From: Bacteroidales bacterium
Lineage (GTDB): Bacteria; Bacteroidota; Bacteroidia; Bacteroidales; WCHB1-69
Direction of reading: 5' to 3'
Length of the DNA stretch: 64,000 bases
NCBI GenBank assembly: GCA_024685175.1
Contig: JAIKWD010000006.1
Span: 1-64,000, forward strand
Shown: positions 16,805-25,549 of the stretch, piece after piece
How positions within the stretch are numbered: position 1 is the stretch's first letter
How the letters are laid out: every line of letters begins with the position of its first letter
Position numbers and translations under genes: made by a program
Notes under the pieces: generated by a model
The model's input: the letters and a program-made list of their open reading frames with translations, nothing else
Told to the model about the DNA's origin: nothing
The model's database searches: none

Positions 16805-17779
16805 ATGAGCGACAAGAAAGACAAGCAACAATATTCTGCCAAGAATGTAAGAAGCATGAAGGTGGCCATCTTTTGTATTGCCGCGCTACTTATATTCTAC
16901 CTCGGTGCCAGTTTCCTGAAAGGGATGAATGTCCTCAGCCGAAAGACCTATTATTATGCTGTGCTTGAAGACATTGGCGCATTACATGAAAGTACTACTA
17001 TCACCCTCAACGGCTATCCTATCGGCAAAGTTTCAGGTTTAAAGATGCTGAGCACCAACCCCGTGCGTATTTGTGCAGAGTTGATGATTACAGAGAAGAT
17101 AGACATCCCCAAAGATTCCCGGTTTGAAATTGCGCAGAAGGATGTTTTAGGAGGCATGGTTGTCAATGTCATTCCCGGCTCTTCCGGCACATTGGCCCGC
17201 AATGGCGACACTTTGGCAGCACGCCTTGCTCCAGGTCTTTTCGATGGCATCGGCGATCTCAAGGGACAGCTGGCCAGCGTAATTGCTTCCGTTGACACCA
17301 TCGGTCTAGCCTTGAAATCGGCATTCCAGCCCGGCGATCCCGAGAACGGAGCCACAACGCTAAAGAACACACTCTCGAACCTCGAGGAGTCGACCCAACA
17401 TCTCAACAAGCTGCTGGCCTCCAACGAACCCAAAGTCGGAGAAATCGTCACGAAGCTCAACCGCTTTACCACCACCTTGGACAATGTTTCTCCTCAACTT
17501 AACACCATCATCGACAACCTGGACCATATCTCCGACTCCGTCGCCCAAAGCAACATCAAGGCTTTGTTCACAGACGCACAACAGGCCGTTTCCAACATCA
17601 ACAAGGTAACTTCCAATCTTGAAAACGGCAAAGGTTCGGTAGGTCAGCTCATGCAAAACGATTCGTTGTACCAGAACATCAACAAGGCTGCCGAAAGTCT
17701 CGACATCCTCATCAAGGATCTCAAGGCCAATCCTAGCCGTTACATTAACGTTTCTGTTTTTGGAAAGAAAAACAAATAA
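16805..17779 (+). CDS. MlaD/MCE-family lipid-transport protein
   Basis: The 324-residue protein has one membrane span (about 18-38) and an MCE domain (about 40-115; YYYAVLEDIGALHESTTITLNGYPIGKV). A long helical region follows to about residue 300, rich in heptad-like N/L/I patterns and useful for hexamer assembly. MCE proteins are substrate-binding parts of phospholipid shuttles between the two membranes, working with MlaE/MlaF-type ABC subunits. Neither ABC subunit is encoded next to it here, so the partner set is elsewhere. It sits 26 bases after the amidase and 8 bases before the DUF3127 gene, in one operon. Confidence 0.92.
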   Translation: MSDKKDKQQYSAKNVRSMKVAIFCIAALLIFYLGASFLKGMNVLSRKTYYYAVLEDIGALHESTTITLNGYPIGKVSGLKMLSTNPVRICAELMITEKIDIPKDSRFEIAQKDVLGGMVVNVIPGSSGTLARNGDTLAARLAPGLFDGIGDLKGQLASVIASVDTIGLALKSAFQPGDPENGATTLKNTLSNLEESTQHLNKLLASNEPKVGEIVTKLNRFTTTLDNVSPQLNTIIDNLDHISDSVAQSNIKALFTDAQQAVSNINKVTSNLENGKGSVGQLMQNDSLYQNINKAAESLDILIKDLKANPSRYINVSVFGKKNK

Positions 17780-17787
17780 CTCGCAAT

Positions 17788-18231
17788 ATGTCATTAGAAA
17801 TCACAGGTAAACTAATAGAAAAGCTGCCCATGCAATCGGGCACCAGCAATAGTACAGGTAGAAGTTGGCAAAAGCAGCAGTTCGTCATTGAGACGGTGGA
17901 GCAGTATCCCCGTAAGATATGTGCCATGCTTTGGGGCGACAAAGCCGATCAGCTCGGCATGTTCAACATCGGCGACATGTTGAAGGTCTCCTTTGATGTC
18001 GAGTCGCGCGAATACCAAGGTCGTTGGTATACTGATGTCAAGGCTTGGAAAGTGGAGGCAGCAGCTGCCGCTGCCATGTCCGGCATACCAGAGCCCATGG
18101 CCTACAATCCTGCCGGCGCACCCCAACACACCTCCTACACACCCCCTACCCCTTCTATTCCCACCGCCGATCTTGGCGGCCCCGAAGACACCTTCACCGA
18201 TGAAGGCATGACCGACGACTTGCCATTTTAA
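17788..18231 (+). CDS. DUF3127 protein with SSB-like C-terminal tip
   Basis: The 147-residue product matches the DUF3127 family in its first 90 residues (SLEITGKLIEKLP, QKQQFVIETVEQYPRKICAMLWGDK), a small beta-rich domain likely of OB-fold type. A low-complexity Pro/Ala/Thr linker follows, and the chain ends in acidic residues and DDLPF. This resembles the disordered tail and DDIPF tip by which SSB recruits replication and repair proteins. The resemblance suggests single-strand nucleic acid binding, which is inference. It is in an operon with the MCE gene. Confidence 0.85.
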   Translation: MSLEITGKLIEKLPMQSGTSNSTGRSWQKQQFVIETVEQYPRKICAMLWGDKADQLGMFNIGDMLKVSFDVESREYQGRWYTDVKAWKVEAAAAAAMSGIPEPMAYNPAGAPQHTSYTPPTPSIPTADLGGPEDTFTDEGMTDDLPF

Positions 18232-18246
18232 TCCATAGCACTTGTC

Positions 18247-19044
18247 ATGAACCAAGGAATCTGCATCTGGTCCTCCGTCGCATTGCGCGCCGAAGCCAGC
18301 CATAGCTCCGAGATGGTTTCTCAACTCCTTTTCGGAGAGACTTACTCCGTCCTCGAGACCGCATCAGACTGGCTCAAGGTCAGCACCACCGACTGCGGCT
18401 ACGAGGGATGGATCCCTGTCAAGCAACACCATGCCATCACTGAATCCGACTTCAGTGCATACCAGACAAAACCCCGATATTTGGTGCGCGACACCTTCCT
18501 TTACGTGCGCGACACAGCCACACTCATCGCTTTCCCCGTTTTCATCGGCTCACGGTTTCCCATGCCTACGGATGGGGTCTTCCACTTAGGAAGCAAGTCC
18601 TTCAAGGTCACCATTCCCGAACCGGCAAAGCTTTTGCGCCACGAGGGACTGAGCGAACAGCAAGACGCGTTGTTGGACTTTGCTTTCCACTACCTCTATG
18701 CGCCATATCTTTGGGGAGGGCGTACCCCTGCCGGCATCGACTGCTCGGGATTCACGCAGAACGTGTTCAACAGCATCGGCATCCAGCTACCCCGCGACGC
18801 CTCCCAACAGGTGGAATTGGGCAGTCCAGTGGACTTCATTGACGAAGCCCGCATTGGCGACCTCGCCTTTTTCGAGAATGAAGAAGGAGCCATTATCCAC
18901 GTCGGCATCGTCTGCGGTCATCACCAGATCATACATGCCTCCGGGCACGTTCAAATCAACACCTTGGACTCCACGGGCATTTTCCGCCAAGACTATGGCA
19001 AATACACCCATAATTTGCGTGTCATAAAACATATCTTGGCATAA
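18247..19044 (+). CDS. NlpC/P60 (C40) peptidoglycan endopeptidase with N-terminal SH3-like domains
   Basis: This is a 265-residue enzyme of the DL-endopeptidase type that cuts within peptidoglycan stem peptides. Residues about 5-130 form bacterial SH3-like domains (ALRAEASHSSEMVSQLLFGE, YEGWIPV). The C40 papain-like domain occupies about 140-260, with catalytic C166 in GGRTPAGIDCSGF, H218 in IIHVGIV and a polar H230 in IIHASG. No clear signal peptide is visible, so the substrate may be recycled muropeptides in the cytoplasm, as reported for similar Bacteroides enzymes, or the start may be misread. It lies in the amidase-to-ROK gene run. Confidence 0.92.
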   Translation: MNQGICIWSSVALRAEASHSSEMVSQLLFGETYSVLETASDWLKVSTTDCGYEGWIPVKQHHAITESDFSAYQTKPRYLVRDTFLYVRDTATLIAFPVFIGSRFPMPTDGVFHLGSKSFKVTIPEPAKLLRHEGLSEQQDALLDFAFHYLYAPYLWGGRTPAGIDCSGFTQNVFNSIGIQLPRDASQQVELGSPVDFIDEARIGDLAFFENEEGAIIHVGIVCGHHQIIHASGHVQINTLDSTGIFRQDYGKYTHNLRVIKHILA

Positions 19045-19057
19045 ACTTTTTATACCC

Positions 19058-20080
19058 ATGAAGAAAACCATTCTCCATATATTCCTGACTTTGGTTGGCT
19101 TGGCTATCTGCGCGGCTTGCATTGTAGCCTACATTATCTTTGGACCCAACACCAAGAACAAATCTGATATCGTCATCCATATACCTCGGCATTGCGACTA
19201 CGAACAACTTCTTGACAGCTTGGAGGCTCACGATGTGCTCCGGAGCGAAGAGACGTTCGACATGGTGGCACACTATATGAAGTATAAAACCGTGCGTGTA
19301 GGTCATTACACCATCAAACCCAAGACCAGCAACTTCCATTTGGTTAGGCTTCTCCGCAAGGGACAACATTATCCTGTAAAATTTGCGTTCAACAACATTC
19401 GCACCATTGACCAGTTTGCCGAGCGGGCAGGCAAAGTTCTCTTTTTCGAACCCGCAGACCTTGCCAATCTACTCCACAACAACGAATTCCTTAGCCAATA
19501 CGACCTCAACGTAGCAACCTGTCCCGCCTTATTCATACCTGACAACTATGAGTTTTTCTATGACATCACTCCCGAGGATTTTATAGAAAGGTTCCACAGT
19601 TATTACAAACATTTTTGGAACGAAGAACGACTCAAGATGGCTGATTCCATAGGTCTAACCCCTACCGAGGTGGTCACACTGGCTTCTATCGTCGAAGAGG
19701 AAAACTTCCGTCCTCAAGAGAAGGCCATCATCGCCGGACTTTACATCAACCGCTTGAAAAAAAACATGTTACTACAATCAGACCCCACGGTAAAGTTTGC
19801 ATTGGGCGATTTTTCCAGACAACGCATTTTGCTTGAAGATCTGAAAGTGGACTCTCCATACAACACGTATCGTTTTAAAGGGCTTCCGCCAGGCCCTATT
19901 CGTTTCCCCGAGCAATCCACGGTGGATTCCGTCCTACACTACACGCATCACAATTACTTGTATATGTGTGCCAAGGAGGATTTCTCCGGTTATCATAACT
20001 TCACTTCCAGTGCCGCTGTCCACAAGAAGAATGCAGCCCTGTATCGCAAGGCGCTGAATGAACGTAATATCAAGAAATAA
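19058..20080 (+). CDS. mltG: Endolytic murein transglycosylase MltG
   Basis: MltG cuts nascent glycan strands in the inner-membrane periplasmic face and sets their length. The 340-residue product has an N-terminal membrane anchor (about 5-28), a LysM-like subdomain and the YceG catalytic domain. The signature ASIVEEE (209-215) places the catalytic glutamate at E213, with NRLKKNMLLQSDPTVKFALG and SPYNTYRFKGLPPGPI downstream. Length is normal. The gene lies 13 bases after the NlpC/P60 gene and 5 bases before the ROK gene. Confidence 0.96.
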   Translation: MKKTILHIFLTLVGLAICAACIVAYIIFGPNTKNKSDIVIHIPRHCDYEQLLDSLEAHDVLRSEETFDMVAHYMKYKTVRVGHYTIKPKTSNFHLVRLLRKGQHYPVKFAFNNIRTIDQFAERAGKVLFFEPADLANLLHNNEFLSQYDLNVATCPALFIPDNYEFFYDITPEDFIERFHSYYKHFWNEERLKMADSIGLTPTEVVTLASIVEEENFRPQEKAIIAGLYINRLKKNMLLQSDPTVKFALGDFSRQRILLEDLKVDSPYNTYRFKGLPPGPIRFPEQSTVDSVLHYTHHNYLYMCAKEDFSGYHNFTSSAAVHKKNAALYRKALNERNIKK

Positions 20081-20085
20081 CAACT

Positions 20086-21033
20086 ATGAGCAACTATTCC
20101 ATCGGCATAGACATAGGCGGGACGAATACAGACCTCGGCTTGGTGCGCGAAGACGGCACTGTGGTGGGTCGCGAGCGCCTTGCCACACAAGAGTTCACCA
20201 TCGTTGACAAATACTTGGACGCCATGGTTGCTGCCATCCGTCAGCTGATGACAGACTATCACGTCGAGCACATTCAGGGCATCGGCATTGGGGCTCCCAA
20301 CAGCAACTTCTACGAGGGCTGCATTGAAGCGGGCACAGCCAATCTGCCCATCAAGGAGCGCATCCCATTAAAAGAGATGATGGAAAAGCGCTTTAATGTC
20401 CCTGTTGTTGTCGACAACGATGCCAATGCTTCTGCGTATGGAGAACTGGTATATGGGGGAGCCCGTGGCATGCGACATAGCATTACCATAACCTTAGGCA
20501 CAGGCATCGGCAGTGGGATCGTCGTTGACGGCAAGTTAGTGCATGGGCACACCGGCAATGCCGGCGAGCTGGGTCACAGCATCATTGTTCCCAATGGCCG
20601 GCCGTGCAGCTGCGGCCGTTCCGGATGCATCGAGACATACGCTTCGGCGCGTGGAATCTGCCAAAACTATGTAGAAGCCGCCGAAGAGATGGGGGCACCT
20701 CTTTCCGACGAGCAACGCAAGAGTCTCACCTGCCAGCAGGTAGGCATGGCTGCTGCCCAAGGCGATCCCATCGCTTGCAAAGCCTACGACACCACAGCCT
20801 ATTATCTTGGCATGGCCCTCGCCAACGCCGTCAACTTCTCTGCCCCGCAAGCCATATTCTTGATGGGCGGACCCACACGCGCCGGAGAAGCCCTAATGAG
20901 ACCATTGCGAAGGTATTTCAACGAGAATTTATTGTTTCTCTACAAAGACAAGGTTTCCTTAGAGTTGTCCAAACTCAACGACAACAATGCCGCCATCCTT
21001 GGCGCGGCAGCATTGTGCTATTTACAATCATAA
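20086..21033 (+). CDS. ROK-family sugar kinase (glucokinase-like)
   Basis: The 315-residue protein has the ROK nucleotide-binding motif IGIDIGGTNTDLGLV at the N-terminus, VVVDNDANASAYGE with the catalytic aspartate, the phosphate-binding LGTGIGSGIVV, and the HxCxCGRxGCxE zinc signature (GHSIIVPNGRPCSCGRSGCIE). The zinc motif without an N-terminal HTH domain means a kinase, not a ROK repressor. Glucose, N-acetylglucosamine or N-acetylmannosamine are possible substrates, and the sequence alone does not separate them. It converges with ftsW, with only 4 bases between stop codons. Confidence 0.93.
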   Translation: MSNYSIGIDIGGTNTDLGLVREDGTVVGRERLATQEFTIVDKYLDAMVAAIRQLMTDYHVEHIQGIGIGAPNSNFYEGCIEAGTANLPIKERIPLKEMMEKRFNVPVVVDNDANASAYGELVYGGARGMRHSITITLGTGIGSGIVVDGKLVHGHTGNAGELGHSIIVPNGRPCSCGRSGCIETYASARGICQNYVEAAEEMGAPLSDEQRKSLTCQQVGMAAAQGDPIACKAYDTTAYYLGMALANAVNFSAPQAIFLMGGPTRAGEALMRPLRRYFNENLLFLYKDKVSLELSKLNDNNAAILGAAALCYLQS

Positions 21034-21037
21034 TCAA

Positions 21038-22189
21038 TTATTCCTGCTTGCTTTCATAAAAAAGCCGCCTAGGATCCTCTATTCTATCCTCTTCCTTATT
21101 TTTCTTACTGACATTCAGCAACATACCCATAGCGCATCCAGACACAAACAACGATGCGCCACCACTGCTGATGAAAGGAAGCGTTTGTCCGGTGGTAGGC
21201 AAAAGTTCACAGTTTACTCCAATGTGCACTAGGGCTTGGCAGGTAAACCAAAAACCAAGGCCGAAAGCAAGAATAGAGCCCAAAGCATTGGGGGATTCTT
21301 TCGATATTTTCCACGATCGATAAAAGATAACCATGTAGGCCATAAGAACAATAAGGCCGACAAAAAGTCCCGTCTCTTCAAAAAGGGAAGCAAAAGCATA
21401 GTCCGTATCGTTTTCCGGCAACCGGTTTTTGATAACGCCTTTGCCAGGTCCAGCGGGATTCAGGCCCGAGCGGGCGATGGCTGCCCGCGCCAAGATCATT
21501 TGGTCGCCATAGCCATTGACATTCTCTTTGGTGAAGTAGTATTCCAAACGGTTGACGAAAGTACCCATACGGCCGATATGAGAGCCTTGCTCACCGCTTT
21601 TGATAACCACAAAGGCTAAAACACCGACAACAACAACCGCCAAAGCAATCACGCGCCAAATATATTTCATCTTAAAGTTGCCTACGAAAAAGATGACCAT
21701 TCCCGTAACGAAGAGAATGATGGCGGTGGACATATTCAAGACAGCGATACACGCGCAGAAGAACACTAAAATACCAAGAAGGTACTTCATGTCCCGATTG
21801 GAAAGCTCTTGCCCTTTATTGTAACGACGTCCAATGAAATTGGAGAGGAACATGATCACCAAGAGTCCAATGAGATAGAACGTCTGCACGCTTCTGCCAA
21901 AAAAGGAAATGCCTCGCACAGCGCGCGACGTCAGCGTCAACACTACCAGCACTAAGGCCAGCAATAGCGCCAACAACGAAAATTTATCCAAGAAGGTCCT
22001 GTAGTTGATCTTATAGAACACGAAAAGCCCGGCATAGCACATGAGCAGGTGCGTGAGATGTCGCAGCACTCTAGCCCCACCCGTGCTGTAGACCAACAGC
22101 ATGGAGAGCAGCGACAGGAAAATCACCAAACCGAGGATAATCTTGTCGCCTTTGAAAGAGAAAAAATTGCGCTTAGCGGCCTGTTCCAT
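21038..22189 (-). CDS. ftsW: FtsW, septal SEDS peptidoglycan glycosyltransferase
   Basis: This is a 383-residue SEDS-family polytopic protein with about ten membrane spans. Conserved SEDS features are GGDQ-like NGYGDQMILARAAIARSGL, GPGKGVIKNRLPENDTDYAFASLFEETG (the FIFA/DF region with the catalytic-loop acidic residues) and the final INCELLPTTGQTLPFISSGGASL. SEDS proteins polymerise lipid II with a partner class B PBP, here likely the product at 25550. It is the last gene of the dcw cluster in this window. Confidence 0.94.
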   Translation of the reverse strand: MEQAAKRNFFSFKGDKIILGLVIFLSLLSMLLVYSTGGARVLRHLTHLLMCYAGLFVFYKINYRTFLDKFSLLALLLALVLVVLTLTSRAVRGISFFGRSVQTFYLIGLLVIMFLSNFIGRRYNKGQELSNRDMKYLLGILVFFCACIAVLNMSTAIILFVTGMVIFFVGNFKMKYIWRVIALAVVVVGVLAFVVIKSGEQGSHIGRMGTFVNRLEYYFTKENVNGYGDQMILARAAIARSGLNPAGPGKGVIKNRLPENDTDYAFASLFEETGLFVGLIVLMAYMVIFYRSWKISKESPNALGSILAFGLGFWFTCQALVHIGVNCELLPTTGQTLPFISSGGASLFVSGCAMGMLLNVSKKNKEEDRIEDPRRLFYESKQE

Positions 22190-22195
22190 GATAGA

Positions 22196-22753
22196 CTACA
22201 ATTGACCTACTGCTTCTTGGAACTTATCACCACGCTCACGGTAAGTGTCTTGGGAGGCACTTGTTGCACCAGGAGAGTACAACACAGCATAGTTGTTGTC
22301 GCAAGCATAAAAGGCTTGACGCACTGCGTCTTCAATATTCATTTCCACCATCACAGGAATCTCCAGACTGGCGAATTTTTCATAAACATCCGTGTTGTAT
22401 ACGCCTTGGATGACAATGCATTTCACCTTTTCCTGGATGATCTCCATCAAATCGTCGGTCACTTTGTCCACATCTGACATATTCGTGATCCAAACTGTCG
22501 GCTTGGACATGCTCTGGAGGGCGAACCATACCGAGTTGGCGTTCACAGATCTTGCGTCATCAATAAAGTCCACATTATTGAGGGTCTTCACATTTTGTAA
22601 CTTGTGAGCACTTCCTTCAAAGTCTGACAATGAAGCAGCGATATTTTTCTTACGTATGTTGACCAGGTGACTGGTAATAGTGGCCACCATGGGGTTGGCA
22701 TACTCTCTTTCTTTCTCGAAGATGTTGAAATTGTTTGTTTTATTCGTAGGCAT
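22196..22753 (-). CDS. MurD C-terminal-domain-only protein (Mur ligase relic in the murD position)
   Basis: This 185-residue ORF sits exactly where murD normally lies, between mraY and ftsW. From residue 21 it aligns by eye with the last fifth of the MurD central domain and the whole C-terminal domain: SLSDFEGSAHKLQ (HRLE region), VDFIDDARSVNANSVWFAL (the NDSKATN region), and LYSPGATSASQDTYRERGDKF (the LSPACAS..RG region). The UDP-binding domain and the ATP-binding GxNGKTT domain are absent. Key positions have changed: NDSKATN reads DDARSVN (66-71) and SPACAS reads SPGATS (160-165). Only 27 bases separate it from mraY, so there is no hidden N-terminal part. It cannot be a ligase alone, yet it has no frameshift. 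Confidence 0.85.
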   Translation of the reverse strand: MPTNKTNNFNIFEKEREYANPMVATITSHLVNIRKKNIAASLSDFEGSAHKLQNVKTLNNVDFIDDARSVNANSVWFALQSMSKPTVWITNMSDVDKVTDDLMEIIQEKVKCIVIQGVYNTDVYEKFASLEIPVMVEMNIEDAVRQAFYACDNNYAVLYSPGATSASQDTYRERGDKFQEAVGQL

Positions 22754-22780
22754 AATGGTTTATGATTTTGGTTTATATAA

Positions 22781-24037
22781 CTATCTTACTTTAAGTGTTA
22801 CCACGGTCAATACGGCGAGGATAAGGCTGATGATGATGAAGTGTTGTACAATCTTGGACTCATGCATTCCTTTTTTCTGGTAATGGTGGTGTAAAGGAGC
22901 CATCAGGAAGATTCTTCGTCCTTCGCCATAGCGTTTCTTGGTATATTTGAAATAGGACACCTGCATCAGCACGGACACGGATTGGGCCAAGTAGACTCCG
23001 CATAGGATAGGGATAAGGAGTTCCTTACGGATAATGATGCAGGATACGGCCACCACGCCACCGAGCATCAGACTACCCGTGTCGCCCATGAATATCTGGG
23101 CAGGGTAACAATTCCACCAATAGAACCCGAGGCATGCGCCCACCACGGCGGAGATGAAGATCACCAACTCACCGATATTGGGTATGTACATGATGTTGAG
23201 ATAATCGGCAAAGACGACATTACCTGAGACATAGGCCAATATTGCTATACCCACCGCAATGACCGAAGTGGTGCCTGTCGCCAAGCCGTCTAGTCCATCT
23301 GTGAGATTAGCACCATTGGAGACCGCGGCTATAATGAAGACCACGACCAAGACAAAGACGATGACAGACCATTTGCCTGATTCGTCGCCAAGCCAACGGG
23401 TAAACCATGCATAATCCAATTCGTTGTTTTTCACGAAGGGGATTGTTGTCTTCGTGGAATGATGCGGTTCCCCGAAGATTTTAGGAGTCTGGGCATTCTT
23501 TTGGTTTTCAACGGAAAGTGCTGATTCGATAGGGGTCATCACGGGTTTTGTGGCCACCTTTTCACAAATCATGGCATCGGGATGGAAATACATGACTAAG
23601 CCCACGCTCAAACCCAGTACAATCTGTCCGAGCAATTTTGTGCGTGGAGAAAGGCCCTCTTTGTTCTTCTTGAACACTTTGATATAGTCGTCCATAAAGC
23701 CGAGGAACCCGAGCCACAGGGTGGTGAAAACCATCAGCAGGACATAGATATTCTTGAGGTCGCACACCAGCAATACAGGAATGAGGATAGCGGCGATGAT
23801 GATGAGTCCGCCCATGGTTGGGGTACCTGCCTTCTCATTCTGGCCGGCCAAGCCAAGGTCGCGCACCGTTTCTCCAATCTGTTTCTTTCTCAAATATTTA
23901 ATGAAATACTTACCAATGAAGATGGAGATGCAGAGCGACAGCACAAAAGCGGTTGCCGACCGGAAAGAGATGTATTGGAACATACCCGATCCCGGAAGTC
24001 CTATTTGGTGCAACCATCTAAACAAGTAGTACAACAT
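22781..24037 (-). CDS. mraY: Phospho-N-acetylmuramoyl-pentapeptide transferase MraY
   Basis: MraY transfers phospho-MurNAc-pentapeptide to undecaprenyl phosphate, making lipid I at the inner membrane. The 418-residue protein has ten predicted spans and the family motifs GTPTMGG, the aspartate pair in LGFMDDYIKV, ANLTDGLDGLA and QIFMGDTGSLMLGG. MAPLHHHYQKKG near the C-terminus is also typical. The loop around residues 150-215 is longer than in proteobacterial MraY, as usual for Bacteroidota. It follows murE after 11 bases in the dcw operon. Confidence 0.97.
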   Translation of the reverse strand: MLYYLFRWLHQIGLPGSGMFQYISFRSATAFVLSLCISIFIGKYFIKYLRKKQIGETVRDLGLAGQNEKAGTPTMGGLIIIAAILIPVLLVCDLKNIYVLLMVFTTLWLGFLGFMDDYIKVFKKNKEGLSPRTKLLGQIVLGLSVGLVMYFHPDAMICEKVATKPVMTPIESALSVENQKNAQTPKIFGEPHHSTKTTIPFVKNNELDYAWFTRWLGDESGKWSVIVFVLVVVFIIAAVSNGANLTDGLDGLATGTTSVIAVGIAILAYVSGNVVFADYLNIMYIPNIGELVIFISAVVGACLGFYWWNCYPAQIFMGDTGSLMLGGVVAVSCIIIRKELLIPILCGVYLAQSVSVLMQVSYFKYTKKRYGEGRRIFLMAPLHHHYQKKGMHESKIVQHFIIISLILAVLTVVTLKVR

Positions 24038-24048
24038 ATCCTGTATTT

Positions 24049-25521
24049 TTATTCGTTAAAAAAATTCTTTACTTCTTCCGTATCGTCGAAATGATGTTTC
24101 ACGTGGTTGATTTCTTGGTAGTTCTCATGTCCTTTGCCAGCCACAAGGAGCACGCCGTCGGCAGGCAACAGCATACAACCGGTCTTGATAGCCTCACGAC
24201 GGTTTTCAATGACCAAACAAGTCTTTTTCTTGTTTTGGGGCACGCCTGCCATCATGTCGGCAAGGATATCCGCCGGCTGCTCAGTACGCGGGTTGTCCGA
24301 TGTCAAGATCACTCGAGTGCTATACTTGCAGGCGATGGCAGCCATCTCCGGACGTTTGGTTTTGTCACGATCCCCACCGCAACCCACTACTGTAATCACC
24401 TCGTGCTTACGGCAGGTGACTTCCAAAATGGTTTTCAACACATTCTCCAACGCATCCGGAGTGTGGGCATAATCGACAATGGCGGTGGCCCCGTCGCTAC
24501 GATGCACCAGCTGGAAACGTCCGGCTGCGCTCTCCAACAAGCTCATCTGCATCAGCACTTGGTCTTCCGGCATGCCCAACAATACGGCCGCGCCGTATAT
24601 AGCCAATAGGTTGTAAGCATTAAAGCGACCGCATAGCTTGAAATAGACCTCTTGCCCATTGACGCGCATGTGCAAGCCTCTGAAGCTATCATCCAAAACA
24701 AAGCCCTTAAAGTCGGCCGCTGTACGAAGACTATAGGTGTGTTTTTGTGCTCTGGTGTTTTGAACCATAACCAGACCATTTTTATCATCCACATTGGTCA
24801 ATGCGAATGCGGCCTTGGGAAGATGATCGAAGAAGGCTTTCTTGGCCGTTATGTAGTTGGCAAAGGTCTTGTGAAAGTCGAGATGATCGTGGGTGATGTT
24901 GCTGAATATACCGCCCGCAAACTGCAATCCGGAGATACGATGCTGACATATCGCATGAGAGCTGACTTCCATGAAGCAATACTCGCAGCCCATCTCAACC
25001 ATGCGATGCAAGAGCGCGTTAAGTTCCACGGCATCAGGGGTTGTGTGCGTGGCGGGAACCTCCTCCGTGCCTATCTTGTTGACAATAGTGGAGAGCAACC
25101 CGGCCTTGTGACCCAACGACATAAAGAGTTTGTGCAACAACGTCACGGTAGTGGTTTTGCCGTTTGTGCCTGTAATACCCACCAGTTTAAGTTTACGACT
25201 GGGATTGTCGTAGAAGGCCGAGGCCATCAATCCCAAGGCCACAGTGCTGTCGGGAACCTTGACATAAGATACGTGAGAATCTTGTTGTGCGGGCAGTTCT
25301 TCGCACACGATCACACGAGCGCCTTGTTCCACCGCTTGCGGGATGTACTTGTGCCCGTCCGTTTGCGTGCCGCGCTGCGCCACGTACAACATCCCCTCGC
25401 TTTTTTCGCCGGATGCCTTCACGGCACGAGAGTCGAAAGTCACAGCCGTAACATTCACGTCAACCGGGCCTACGAGATCGTAGCGCTTCAGGGATTTCAA
25501 CAATAGGGTTAATGGTTTCAA
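24049..25521 (-). CDS. murE: UDP-MurNAc-L-Ala-D-Glu:meso-DAP ligase MurE
   Basis: MurE adds the third stem-peptide residue in the cytoplasm. The 490-residue protein has the N-terminal UDP-binding domain, the ATP-binding P-loop GTNGKTT at 118-124, the central motif HTTPDAVELNALLHRMVE, the carbamylated-lysine region and the C-terminal DNPR at 409-412. DNPR specifies meso-diaminopimelate rather than lysine. This agrees with dapA in the window. It is a complete three-domain Mur ligase, in contrast to the single-domain MurD-like gene two places downstream. Confidence 0.97.
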   Translation of the reverse strand: MKPLTLLLKSLKRYDLVGPVDVNVTAVTFDSRAVKASGEKSEGMLYVAQRGTQTDGHKYIPQAVEQGARVIVCEELPAQQDSHVSYVKVPDSTVALGLMASAFYDNPSRKLKLVGITGTNGKTTTVTLLHKLFMSLGHKAGLLSTIVNKIGTEEVPATHTTPDAVELNALLHRMVEMGCEYCFMEVSSHAICQHRISGLQFAGGIFSNITHDHLDFHKTFANYITAKKAFFDHLPKAAFALTNVDDKNGLVMVQNTRAQKHTYSLRTAADFKGFVLDDSFRGLHMRVNGQEVYFKLCGRFNAYNLLAIYGAAVLLGMPEDQVLMQMSLLESAAGRFQLVHRSDGATAIVDYAHTPDALENVLKTILEVTCRKHEVITVVGCGGDRDKTKRPEMAAIACKYSTRVILTSDNPRTEQPADILADMMAGVPQNKKKTCLVIENRREAIKTGCMLLPADGVLLVAGKGHENYQEINHVKHHFDDTEEVKNFFNE

Positions 25522-25549
25522 AATATGATGGGTTAATGGTTATCGTTAA

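Noticed and set aside
22754..22780. Hidden N-terminal half of MurD upstream of the 185-residue ORF
   Set aside because: Only 27 bases separate it from mraY, and mraY is complete, so no frameshifted N-terminal part can be present.
25506..25549. Repeated GGTTAATGG between the PBP gene and murE
   Set aside because: Two copies only, partly within coding sequence; too little to call a regulatory site.
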